From positions 1-64,000 of the forward strand of contig NZ_JAEHOH010000003.1 in NCBI RefSeq assembly GCF_016522505.1: 64,000 nucleotides of DNA, read 5' to 3'. The DNA is from Leucobacter chromiisoli. GTDB lineage: Bacteria > Actinomycetota > Actinomycetes > Actinomycetales > Microbacteriaceae. Both the position numbers and the translations under genes were made by a program. A model generated the notes under the pieces. The model saw nothing but the letters and a program-made list of their open reading frames with translations. It was not told where the DNA came from and ran no database searches. This document shows positions 56,363 to 64,000 of this stretch, one piece after another; the first letter of the stretch is position 1; each line of letters starts with the position of its first letter.

Positions 56363-57238
56363 CTACTCGCGACCGAGGTCGCGGTGGCGCAGGCTGACGC
56401 TCACGCCCGGGAGACCGGCGAGCCGATCGGCCAGCTCGCGGGCCATGGCCACCGAGCGGTGCTTGCCGCCGGTGCAGCCTACCGCAAGGGAGGCGTGCCG
56501 CTTGTTCTCGCGCTGGAACCCCGCCAGCACGGGGGCCAGCGCGGCGACGTAGCTGTCGAGGAACTCCGCCGCGCCCTCGCGGCTCATCACATAGTCCTTC
56601 ACTTCGGCGTCGACGCCGGTGAGGGGTCGGAGTTCGGGCTCCCAGAAGGGGTTCGGGAGGAACCGCATGTCGGCCATCAGATCGACATCGGTCGGGGAGC
56701 CGTACTTGAAGCCGAAGCTCTGCACCGAGAGCTGCAGCCCGGGGGTGTCGTCGTCCGAGAAGAGCTCCCGGGTGGCCGTCGAGAGGTCGTGCACGTTGTA
56801 TCGCGAGGTGTCGATGACGACGTCGCTGGAGGCGCGCAGCTCCTGGAGGCGCTCCCGCTCCAGCCGGATCCCCTCGAGCAGGCTGCCCTCGCCCTGCAGT
56901 GGATGCGGGCGGCGCACCGACTCGTAGCGGCGCACGAGGATCTCATCGGTGGCGTCGAGGAAGATGACGCGCACCGTGGCCGAGCCGCGCAGATCCCGGA
57001 CCGTCTCCTGGATGTCGGCGAAGAGGTCGCGGCCGCGGACGTCGACCACCGCCGCGATGCGGGGCAGCGCGCCGCCGGATCGGTCGGCCATGTCCGCGAG
57101 CGTCTTCAGCATGGGCAGCGGCAGGTTGTCGACCACGTACCAGCCCAGATCCTCGAGCACGTTCGCCACGGTGCTGCGGCCCGCTCCCGACATGCCGGTG
57201 ACGATGAGGATCTCTTGCTCGGATGCGTTCTCGTTCAC
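56363..57238 (-). CDS. rapZ: RapZ/YvcJ nucleotide-binding protein
   Basis: A P-loop protein (291 aa) related to the RNase adapter RapZ. The loop GMSGAGRST (15-23) has Arg instead of Lys, which is usual in actinobacteria. YVVDNLP, DVRGR and the C-terminal GCTGGKHRSVAMAREL are hallmarks. In actinobacteria its RNA role is not established. GTG start overlapping the uvrC stop (57235-57238). The yvcK gene that normally separates rapZ and whiA is absent. Confidence 0.93.
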   Translation of the reverse strand: MNENASEQEILIVTGMSGAGRSTVANVLEDLGWYVVDNLPLPMLKTLADMADRSGGALPRIAAVVDVRGRDLFADIQETVRDLRGSATVRVIFLDATDEILVRRYESVRRPHPLQGEGSLLEGIRLERERLQELRASSDVVIDTSRYNVHDLSTATRELFSDDDTPGLQLSVQSFGFKYGSPTDVDLMADMRFLPNPFWEPELRPLTGVDAEVKDYVMSREGAAEFLDSYVAALAPVLAGFQRENKRHASLAVGCTGGKHRSVAMARELADRLAGLPGVSVSLRHRDLGRE

Positions 57239-59178
57239 TCCCCGCCTCCTCCTGCGTCGTCCACTGCCGCGTCTTCGTTCCGAACTTCAATCTTAGCGCT
57301 TCCGGCGGGCTCCCGAGCCGCACCGGACCGGGCCAGGTGCTGCAGGATCTGCTCCGCGAGGCGGGGGCCCACGCCGGGGGCCGAGGCGATCTCCTCGGCC
57401 GTGGCCGCGCGCAGGCGGGTCACCGAGCCGAAGTGCTTGAGCAGGCCCTGCACGCGCTTCGGCCCGAGGCCCGGGACGTCGGCGAGCTGGCTCGCGATCG
57501 CCGTGCTGCGGCGCTGCCTCTGGAAGGTGATGGCGAAGCGGTGCGCCTCGTCGCGGATGCGCTGGACGAGGAAGAGCGCGTCGCTCGTGCGGGGCAGGAT
57601 CACGGGGAACGGATCGGCCGGCAGCCAGATCTCCTCGAGGCGCTTGGCCACGCCGCAGAGCGCGATGTCGTCGATGCCGGCCTCCGCCAGCGCGCGGGCC
57701 GCGGCCTTCACCTGCGGCTCGCCGCCGTCCACGATGATCAGCTGCGGCCGGTCCCGGTACACGCCGCTCGGCTGCTCGCCCGCCCTCCGGGCGTGGTCGA
57801 GCTGCGCGGCGCGGCGGGAGACGACCTGGTGGATGGAGTCGGTGTCGTCGCGCGTCTGCTCGATCCGGTACTTGCGGTACGCCCCCTTCGCGGGCAGCCC
57901 GTCCTCGAACACGACGAGGGAGGCGACGACGCCCGTGCCCTGCAGGTGCGAGACGTCGATGCACTCGATCCGCAGCGGCGGCTCGTCCATGCCGAGCGCG
58001 TTCTGCAGCTCCGCGAGCGCGTCGGTCCGAGCCGTGAGATCCGCCGCGCGCTTGAGCTTGTGCCGGATCAGGTGCTCCCCCGCGTTGAGCACCGCCCGCT
58101 CCATGAGCCGCGCCTTGTCCCCGCGCTCCGGCACGCGCACGCGTACGCGCCCCCGGCGCGGCCGCTTGCGCCCGAGCGCCTCCTCGAGCGCCTCCGCGTC
58201 GCCCGGCAGCTCGGGAACGAGCACCTGGGGCGGCGGCTCGCTCTGCTCGTAGGCCGACTGGATGACCTGCTCGAGCAGCGTCTCCGGGGAATCGTCGAGC
58301 TCGACGTCGACGACCCAGCTGCGCTCGCCCCGGATCCTGCCGCCGCGCACGATGAACTGGTGCGCCGCGGCCGAGAGCTCGTCGGCCCGCAGGCCGAACA
58401 CGTCGAGGTTGACGTCGAGGCCGAGCACGATCGCGTTCTTCTCCATCACGTGCTCGACGGCCTGTATCTGGTCGCGCAGCCGCGCGGCGTCCTCGTAGCG
58501 CTGCTGCTCGGCCGCCTCGCGCATGCTCCGCTGCAGGGCCCGCAGGTGCGAGGTGTCGTTGCCGCCGAGGAAGGACACGAGCTGGTTCACCCGCTCGCGG
58601 TGCTCATCGATCGTGATCAGCTGCGAGCAGGGGCCGTGGCAGCGCCCGATCTGCCCCGCGAGGCAGGGGCGACCCGACTCCATCGCGCGCCGGTAGTCGC
58701 CGTCGTTGCAGGTGCGGATCGGGAACGCCTGCTGGAGCAGGCCCGCCGTCTCGCGCAGCGCCCACACCTTCGGGTACGGGCCGAAGTACTTGGCGCCGCG
58801 GATCCGCTCGTTGCGGGTGATGATGAGGCGCGGGGCCTCCTCCCTCAGCGTCACCGCCAGGTAGGGATAGGTCTTGTCGTCCTTGAACTGGACGTTGAAG
58901 GGCGGCTTGTACTCCGTGATCCAGGTGTGCTCGAGGATCAGCGATTCGGTGTCGGTCGCGACCACGGTCCAGTCGAGCTTCGCCGCGAGCGAGAGCATGT
59001 GCCGGGTGCGCGGCATGAGCGAGTGCATCGGCTGGAAGTAGTTGGCGAGGCGCGCGCGCAGGTTCTTCGCCTTGCCGATGTACAGCACCCGGCCGTACTT
59101 GTCCGAGAACCGGTAGACGCCCGGGCTGGTCGGGATCTCCCCCGCGGCCGGGCGGAACGAGGATCGGTGGTCGGTCAC
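57235..59178 (-). CDS. uvrC: Excinuclease ABC subunit C
   Basis: Nuclease subunit of nucleotide excision repair (647 aa). The N-terminal GIY-YIG domain is [20 protein letters not shown]; the UVR motif ([15 protein letters not shown]) binds UvrB; the RNase H-like C-terminal nuclease ([13 protein letters not shown]) precedes helix-hairpin-helix motifs. GTG start overlapping the uvrA stop by 4 bp, so both repair genes are coupled. Confidence 0.95.
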   Translation of the reverse strand: MTDHRSSFRPAAGEIPTSPGVYRFSDKYGRVLYIGKAKNLRARLANYFQPMHSLMPRTRHMLSLAAKLDWTVVATDTESLILEHTWITEYKPPFNVQFKDDKTYPYLAVTLREEAPRLIITRNERIRGAKYFGPYPKVWALRETAGLLQQAFPIRTCNDGDYRRAMESGRPCLAGQIGRCHGPCSQLITIDEHRERVNQLVSFLGGNDTSHLRALQRSMREAAEQQRYEDAARLRDQIQAVEHVMEKNAIVLGLDVNLDVFGLRADELSAAAHQFIVRGGRIRGERSWVVDVELDDSPETLLEQVIQSAYEQSEPPPQVLVPELPGDAEALEEALGRKRPRRGRVRVRVPERGDKARLMERAVLNAGEHLIRHKLKRAADLTARTDALAELQNALGMDEPPLRIECIDVSHLQGTGVVASLVVFEDGLPAKGAYRKYRIEQTRDDTDSIHQVVSRRAAQLDHARRAGEQPSGVYRDRPQLIIVDGGEPQVKAAARALAEAGIDDIALCGVAKRLEEIWLPADPFPVILPRTSDALFLVQRIRDEAHRFAITFQRQRRSTAIASQLADVPGLGPKRVQGLLKHFGSVTRLRAATAEEIASAPGVGPRLAEQILQHLARSGAAREPAGSAKIEVRNEDAAVDDAGGGGE

Positions 59179-62100
59179 GCCGAGACCTTCACCGCCCGCT
59201 CGGTCCGCTCGTCGCCCTGCTCGTTCCGGAGTTCGCGCCCGCCACGACCGGCCCCGTCGGCCCCGCCGGATTCCTTCCCGTCGGCCCGGCTGGATCCCTT
59301 CCGGTCGGCCCGGCCGGACTTCTCGGCGGCCGCGCGCGCCGACTTGGCGGCCCACCCGCTCAGCACCTCGGCGAGGAAGCGGCCCGTGTGGCTCTCGGGG
59401 TGCTTCGCCACCTGCTCGGGGGTGCCCTCCGCGACGATGGTGCCTCCGCCGGATCCGCCCTCGGGGCCGAGATCGATCACCCAGTCGGCGCTGCGGATCA
59501 CGTCGAGATTGTGCTCGATCGTGATGACGGTGTTGCCCTTGTCGACGAGGCCGTTCAGCACGAGGAGGAGCTTGCGCACATCCTCGAAGTGCAGGCCCGT
59601 GGTGGGCTCGTCGAGCACGTAGATGCTGCGCCCGTTGGAGCGCTTCTGCAGCTCGGTGGCGAGCTTCACGCGCTGGGCCTCGCCGCCCGAGAGCGTCGTG
59701 GCGCTCTGGCCCAGGCGCACGTAGCCGAGGCCCACGTCGACGAGCGTCTTCATGTAGCGGTGGATGCTCGTGATCGGCCGGAAGAACTCCTCGGCCTCCG
59801 CGATGGGCATCTCGAGCACCTCGGAGATGTTCTTGCCCTTGTACCGCACCTGCAGCGTCTCGCGGTTGTAGCGCTTGCCGTGGCAGGCCTCGCACGCGAC
59901 GTAGACGTCGGGGAGGAAGTTCATCTCGATCTTCAGGGTGCCGTCGCCCGAGCAGGCCTCGCAGCGGCCGCCCTTCACGTTGAAGCTGAAACGGCCGGCG
60001 AGGTAGCCGCGGGTCTTCGCCTCGGGAGTGTCCGCGAAGAGGGTGCGGATCTTGTCGAACACGCCCGTGTAGGTGGCCGGGTTCGAGCGCGGCGTCCGGC
60101 CGATGGGCGCCTGATCGACGTGCACGACCTTGTCGAGATGCTCGAGCCCCGTGACGCGGGTGTGCTTGCCCGGTACCTGACGCGCGCCGTTCAGCTGGTT
60201 GGCGAGCACCTTGTACAGGATGTCGTTGACCAGCGTGGACTTGCCGGATCCGGAGACCCCGGTGACCGCCGTCATGACGCCGAGCGGGAACACGGCGTCG
60301 ACGTTCTTGAGGTTGTTCGAGCGCGCCCCGATCACCTTCAGCTGACGGTTCTTGTCGCGCTTGCGGCGGCGCTTGGGGGTCTCGATGCTGCGCCGCCCGG
60401 CGAGGTATTCGCCGGTGATCGACGCGCGGTTGCCGAGCAGGTCGGCGTAGTCGCCCGAGTGCACGACCGTGCCGCCCTCTACGCCCGCGCCGGGGCCGAT
60501 GTCGACGATCCAGTCGGCGGCCTCGATCGTCTCCTCGTCGTGCTCGACGACGATGAGGGTGTTGCCGAGATCCCGCAGCTTGAGCAGCGTCTCGATGAGG
60601 CGGCGGTTGTCGCGCTGATGCAGGCCGATGCTGGGCTCGTCGAGCACGTAGAGCACGCCCGTCAGCCCCGAGCCGATCTGCGTCGCGAGCCTGATGCGCT
60701 GCGCCTCCCCGCCGGAGAGCGTGCCTGCCGCTCGCGCGAGCGTGAGGTAGCCGAGGCCGACCTCGATGAGGAAGTCGAACCGGAGGCGGATCTCGCGCAG
60801 CACCTGGGCGGCGATCCTCGCCTCGCGCTCGGTCAGGGTGACCTCCGCGAAGAATCGCTGGGCGTCGGTGAGGCTGAACTCGGTGACGCCGGCGATGGAC
60901 TCGCCGTTCACGGTGACCGCGAGCACCTCGGGCTTGAGCCGCTGGCCGTGGCAGGCGTGGCAGGGCACCTCGCGCAGGAACTCGGCCCAGCGATCCCGCT
61001 TGTTGTCGGACTCGGCCTCGGCGTACTGGCGCTCGATGAACGGGATGACCCCCTCGAACCCGGAGGTGTACTTGACCTCACGGCCGAATCGGTTCTTCCA
61101 GCGCACGTTGACCTTGAAGTCGTTGCCGTAGAGCACGGCCTCCTTGACCGCGTCGTCGAGATCGGCCCACGGCGTGTCGAGCGAGAAGTCGAGATCCCGG
61201 GCCAGGCCGAAGAGCAGCTTCTCGTAGTACTGGTAGAGGCTCTTGCCCTGGCTGGTCCACGGGATGATGACGCCCTCGGCGATGGACAGCTCGGGATCTC
61301 CGAGCACCAGGTCCTCGTCGACCGACATGCTGGTGCCGAGGCCCGAGCAGGTCGGGCAGGCGCCGAAGGGGGCGTTGAAGGAGAAGGTGCGCGGCTCGAT
61401 CTCCGTCAGCTGCACGGGGTGCTGGTTGGGGCACGAGAGGTGCTCGGAGAACACCTGCGTGCGATCCCCCGCCTTCGCATCGCGATCGACGAAATCGATG
61501 ACCACGAGCCCGCCGGCGAGCTTGAGCGCCGTCTCGAGCGAATCGGTGAGTCGGCCGAGGCCCTCGGGGTCGGCGACCAGCCGGTCGACGACGACGGAGA
61601 TGTCGTGCTTGACCTGCTTCTTCAGCTTCGGCGGATCCGAGAGCTGGATCATCTCGCCGTCGACCACGGCGCGGGAGTAGCCGCTCGCCGCGAGATCCTG
61701 GAGGAGATCGACGAACTCCCCCTTCTTCTTGCTGACGACGGGGGCGAGCACCTGGTACCGGGTGCGCTCGGGCAGTTCCATCAGCTGATCCGCGATCTGC
61801 TGCACGGTCTGGGACGCGATCCGCTCGCCGCAGACCGGGCAGTGGGGCACGCCGACGCGCGCCCAGAGCAGACGCATGTAGTCGTAGATCTCGGTGATGG
61901 TGCCGACCGTGGAGCGCGGATTGCGGTTCGTCGACTTCTGATCGATGCTCACCGCCGGACTCAGGCCCTCGATGAAGTCGACGTCGGGGCGGTCCACCTG
62001 GCCGAGGAACTGGCGCGCGTAGGCGCTGAGGCTCTCGACGTATCGACGCTGGCCCTCGGCGAAGATCGTGTCGAACGCCAGGCTCGACTTGCCGCTTCCG

Positions 62101-62243
62101 GAGAGCCCGGTGAACACCACCATGGAGTCCCGCGGGATCGCCAGGTCGACGTCCTGCAGATTGTGTACTCGGGCTCCCTGCACGCTGATCCGGGCGTGAG
62201 CGGCCGAGGAGCGGATGGGGGAAGGGGTGCTCTGCGAAGTCAC
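59175..62243 (-). CDS. uvrA: Excinuclease ABC subunit A
   Basis: Damage-sensing ABC ATPase of nucleotide excision repair (1022 aa). Walker A motifs are GLSGSGKSS and GVSGSGKST; zinc-finger cysteines lie in CEACSGDG...CEACHGKR and in CPVCGE. After [10 protein letters not shown] the protein carries 61 extra residues, rich in SGRADGK-like repeats. A TAGGAT box (62250-62255) lies 6 nt before the GTG start, fitting a leaderless mRNA, and a LexA-like box overlaps the -35 region. Confidence 0.95.
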   Translation of the reverse strand: MTSQSTPSPIRSSAAHARISVQGARVHNLQDVDLAIPRDSMVVFTGLSGSGKSSLAFDTIFAEGQRRYVESLSAYARQFLGQVDRPDVDFIEGLSPAVSIDQKSTNRNPRSTVGTITEIYDYMRLLWARVGVPHCPVCGERIASQTVQQIADQLMELPERTRYQVLAPVVSKKKGEFVDLLQDLAASGYSRAVVDGEMIQLSDPPKLKKQVKHDISVVVDRLVADPEGLGRLTDSLETALKLAGGLVVIDFVDRDAKAGDRTQVFSEHLSCPNQHPVQLTEIEPRTFSFNAPFGACPTCSGLGTSMSVDEDLVLGDPELSIAEGVIIPWTSQGKSLYQYYEKLLFGLARDLDFSLDTPWADLDDAVKEAVLYGNDFKVNVRWKNRFGREVKYTSGFEGVIPFIERQYAEAESDNKRDRWAEFLREVPCHACHGQRLKPEVLAVTVNGESIAGVTEFSLTDAQRFFAEVTLTEREARIAAQVLREIRLRFDFLIEVGLGYLTLARAAGTLSGGEAQRIRLATQIGSGLTGVLYVLDEPSIGLHQRDNRRLIETLLKLRDLGNTLIVVEHDEETIEAADWIVDIGPGAGVEGGTVVHSGDYADLLGNRASITGEYLAGRRSIETPKRRRKRDKNRQLKVIGARSNNLKNVDAVFPLGVMTAVTGVSGSGKSTLVNDILYKVLANQLNGARQVPGKHTRVTGLEHLDKVVHVDQAPIGRTPRSNPATYTGVFDKIRTLFADTPEAKTRGYLAGRFSFNVKGGRCEACSGDGTLKIEMNFLPDVYVACEACHGKRYNRETLQVRYKGKNISEVLEMPIAEAEEFFRPITSIHRYMKTLVDVGLGYVRLGQSATTLSGGEAQRVKLATELQKRSNGRSIYVLDEPTTGLHFEDVRKLLLVLNGLVDKGNTVITIEHNLDVIRSADWVIDLGPEGGSGGGTIVAEGTPEQVAKHPESHTGRFLAEVLSGWAAKSARAAAEKSGRADRKGSSRADGKESGGADGAGRGGRELRNEQGDERTERAVKVSA

Positions 62244-62249
62244 TCCCCC

Positions 62250-62290
62250 ATCCTACGGCTTCGCGTCTGAGAATTCGAACATATGTGCGA
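62250..62290 (-). promoter_or_regulatory. uvrA promoter with LexA-type SOS box
   Basis: Minus-strand -10 TAGGAT at 62250-62255. At 62275-62290, in the -35 region, TCGAACATATGTGCGA matches the actinobacterial LexA box CGAACRNRYGTTYG with one mismatch. LexA binding would block uvrA. The same 127-bp region also serves the divergent toxin-antitoxin genes. Confidence 0.72.
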
Positions 62291-62370
62291 GACCGTGCGG
62301 AAGCGCCGCGGGTGGCCGTCGACCCGATTTGCGGGTATTATCGATGCAAGGGAACGAAAGGATAGGGCGA

Positions 62371-63009
62371 ATGTCCATAGCGCAGCTCCCCCGGCCCGCG
62401 GGTCGGGATCGACGGGTCGGTGCACGTCGCTCCGAGCGGGATCGGTTGGTCGCGCTGGTCACCCAGATCGAGGACGACCGGCTGGACGTCGCCGCCGACC
62501 TGCTCGCGGAGATCGTGGCGCAGCAGCGCAGGGGCACCCGGAGCCTCACGACCTCCGATCTCTCGGCGCTCCGACGCCTCGGGGTCCACGAGGCCGATCT
62601 GAGCGAGTCGACGGCGCTTCCCGCCACGGTGCGCAGCCGTCTCTGGGAGCGGCAGTTCGCCGAGGACAGCATCACGGTCTCCGAGGCCTCCGAGCGGCTC
62701 GGAGTCACGCCGGCGCGCGTGCGCCAGCGCTGCGCCGAGGGCACGCTCCTCGCGCAGCGGCGCTCCGACGGCTGGCACCTGCCGCTGTTCCAGTTCCCCG
62801 AGGGGCGCGAGGTGCGGGGCTGGGCGAGCGTCGCGCGCTCGATCCCCCAGGGCACTCCCCTGCTGCTCGTCGAGCGCGTCCTCACCTCCCCGTCGCCGCG
62901 ACTGGCGACGGATGAGGAGGAACTGGCGCCGCTCGAGTGGCTCGCCCAGGGCGGCGACCCCTCGCTCGCGGCGGCCGCCGTCGACGACGCCCTGAACCGC
63001 CTGCCGTGA
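62371..63009 (+). CDS. Xre/MbcA/ParS-type antitoxin, RES-toxin partner
   Basis: A 212-aa protein. Residues about 110-140 (ITVSEASERLGVTPARVRQR) form a helix-turn-helix-like unit, and the C-terminal PLEWLAQGGDPSLAAAAVDDAL resembles the toxin-binding (DUF2384) end of antitoxins paired with RES toxins. The identification rests mainly on the RES gene that follows with a 4-bp GTGA overlap. AAAGGA lies 8 nt before the ATG and a TATTAT box (62336-62341) about 30 nt before it. It probably represses its own promoter. Confidence 0.75.
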   Translation: MSIAQLPRPAGRDRRVGARRSERDRLVALVTQIEDDRLDVAADLLAEIVAQQRRGTRSLTTSDLSALRRLGVHEADLSESTALPATVRSRLWERQFAEDSITVSEASERLGVTPARVRQRCAEGTLLAQRRSDGWHLPLFQFPEGREVRGWASVARSIPQGTPLLLVERVLTSPSPRLATDEEELAPLEWLAQGGDPSLAAAAVDDALNRLP

Positions 63010-63692
63010 GCGAGTTCCTCCCGGCCCCCGATCCGGGGAGGTTCCCGCCACTCGACCGCGATCCCAGCTGGGTGCGGGAGGTGCCCGCGGGCACCGCGCT
63101 CGCCCGCATCTTCCGCGCGGGAGGCGAGCACCCCGCGGAGTGGTTCGAGTTCCGCGAGTTCGGCCCGCTCGACGCGCGATTCGATCCGCACCCCGAACCG
63201 ATCGGCGAGCACCCCGGCTGCGGGGTCATGTACGCGGTGCTGGAGGGCGAGGCCGATCCCTCCGGGGGCGCCGAGGTGCCGCACGATTCCGCCTTCGCCG
63301 CGTGCGTGCTCGAGGTGTTCCAGCAGTTCCGGATCGTGCGCCGCAGCGCGGGGGCGCCGACGCTGGTGACCTTAGAACTCGCCCGACCGATCCGGCTGCT
63401 CGATCTGAGCGACAGCGACTGGATCGCCGTCGCGGGCGGCAACGCCGCCATCGCGTCGGGCGAGCGCTCCCGTTCCCGGGAGTGGGCCCGGGCGATCGCC
63501 CGCGCCCACCCCGAGCTGGACGGGGTGCTCGCCGCGTCCTCACTGGTGCCGACCGCCCGGGTCGCCGCGCTCTGGAACGGGGCCGTCGACGCGCTGCCCG
63601 AGCACCCGCTCTCCCTGCTCCGACTCGACCGGGAGGAGCTCACCCCGGTCATCGACGCCGTGGCCGAGCGGTACCGGTACACGCTGCTGTGA
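63006..63692 (+). CDS. RES-domain toxin (NAD-degrading type)
   Basis: A 228-aa RES-domain protein. RES toxins such as mycobacterial MbcT use the NAD phosphate or water to destroy NAD+. Marks are ARIFRAG with the conserved Arg, FGPLDARFDPH, the Tyr in VMYAVLEGE and the Glu in CVLEVFQQF, in the family order, so the site looks intact. GTG start, coupled to the antitoxin stop. Length fits the larger RES proteins with an N-terminal extension. Confidence 0.83.
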   Translation: MSEFLPAPDPGRFPPLDRDPSWVREVPAGTALARIFRAGGEHPAEWFEFREFGPLDARFDPHPEPIGEHPGCGVMYAVLEGEADPSGGAEVPHDSAFAACVLEVFQQFRIVRRSAGAPTLVTLELARPIRLLDLSDSDWIAVAGGNAAIASGERSRSREWARAIARAHPELDGVLAASSLVPTARVAALWNGAVDALPEHPLSLLRLDREELTPVIDAVAERYRYTLL

Positions 63693-63777
63693 CGCGGGGC
63701 CGCGAGCCGCACCGCGTTCGTCGACGATGTCCGTTTCGTTCAATCGGGAGCGCCGATCGCGGCGTACGCTGACGTCC

Positions 63778-64000
63778 ATGACTCTCGCATTCGACTTCAT
63801 CGGCATCGTCACCGGCGACCTTCCCGCCTCGCTGGCCTTCTACCGCTCCCTCGGAGTGGACGTCCCCGACGGCCAGGAGGGGGCGCCGCACGTGGAGGCG
63901 CGACTCCCCGGCGGCATGACGCTGGCCTGGGATCCCGTCGAGACCGTCCGGGGGTTCATCCCCGGGTACGAGCTGCCGGCGGGTGAGAATCGCATCGGCT
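63778..64000 (+). CDS. VOC/glyoxalase-fold protein, 5' part
   Basis: First 74 codons of a vicinal-oxygen-chelate family protein (FDFIGIVTGDLPASLAFYRSLG, typical N-terminal beta-alpha-beta unit), running off the window end. Substrate unknown. A TACGCT box (63765-63770) lies 7 nt before the ATG, the leaderless pattern. Confidence 0.82.
   Translation, partial: MTLAFDFIGIVTGDLPASLAFYRSLGVDVPDGQEGAPHVEARLPGGMTLAWDPVETVRGFIPGYELPAGENRIG

Overview
The window is about 64 kb of very GC-rich DNA from an actinobacterium, most likely family Microbacteriaceae. Leucobacter or a close relative is my guess, from overall gene content only. The evidence is the actinobacterial cytochrome bc1-aa3 branch (ctaE-qcrCAB with a diheme QcrC), RbpA, WhiA, OpcA, a DUF3099 protein, a DUF222-HNH protein, a type B L31 protein, many GTG/TTG starts, 4-bp ATGA/GTGA gene overlaps, and many genes whose start codon lies 6-7 nt after a TAnnnT box (leaderless pattern). 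I see no tRNA, rRNA, CRISPR array or prophage. The sequence is mainly chromosomal backbone with accessory patches.

Layout. 1-229: 3' end of an IS30-type transposase cut by the window edge. 298-4533: respiratory operon ctaE-qcrC-qcrA-qcrB on the minus strand, divergent from trpD (4680). 5775-13411: mixed single genes (M23 peptidase, nitronate monooxygenase-like enzyme, TetR/EamA pair, flavin reductase, small membrane protein), then a phosphoribosyltransferase, arsC and chrA. 13442-16264: nhaA and a DUF418 membrane protein. 16432-18376: an ArsR regulator with a clear promoter/operator, followed by two decayed genes (AHSA1 and RibD-like) and two minisatellites. 18377-25942: PAP2 phosphatase, SpoU methyltransferase plus hydrolase, DnaQ-like exonuclease, rpmE2, an ABC ATPase, serB, a DUF222-HNH protein and a LuxR-type HTH protein. 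25952-31111: fabG, DUF3099-small protein-SURF1, an RluA-type pseudouridine synthase and an ABC-F ATPase. 31312-35398: sufB-sufD-ferredoxin-sufC-MIP18 on the minus strand. 35669-36793: ctaA. 36805-41327: a non-core insertion between ctaA and ctaB, containing a DUF559/VSR-like gene bracketed by two related palindromes. 41402-50594: ctaB, then tkt-tal-pgi-zwf-opcA-pgl. 50667-57238: rbpA, secG, tpiA, pgk, gap, sodA, whiA and rapZ. 57235-62243: uvrC and uvrA. 62371-63692: a RES/Xre-type toxin-antitoxin pair. 63778-64000: start of a VOC protein.

How the genes work together. QcrABC and CtaE form the bc1-aa3 supercomplex; CtaA and CtaB make its heme A, and the SURF1 protein helps assemble the oxidase. 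The Suf cluster builds Fe-S clusters, including those used by Rieske proteins. The tkt-to-pgl operon plus tpiA-pgk-gap carries pentose-phosphate and lower glycolysis reactions. UvrA and UvrC do nucleotide excision repair; a LexA-like box overlaps the uvrA promoter region.

The most unusual structures are: (i) two palindromic elements with nearly identical arms and the same 32-nt loop length flanking a restriction-fold gene; (ii) the stepwise decay of an ArsR-AHSA1-RibD cassette beside minisatellites; (iii) a toxin-antitoxin operon sharing an intergenic region with the SOS-type uvrA promoter; (iv) a 100-bp inverted-repeat element between the suf operon and an ABC-F gene.
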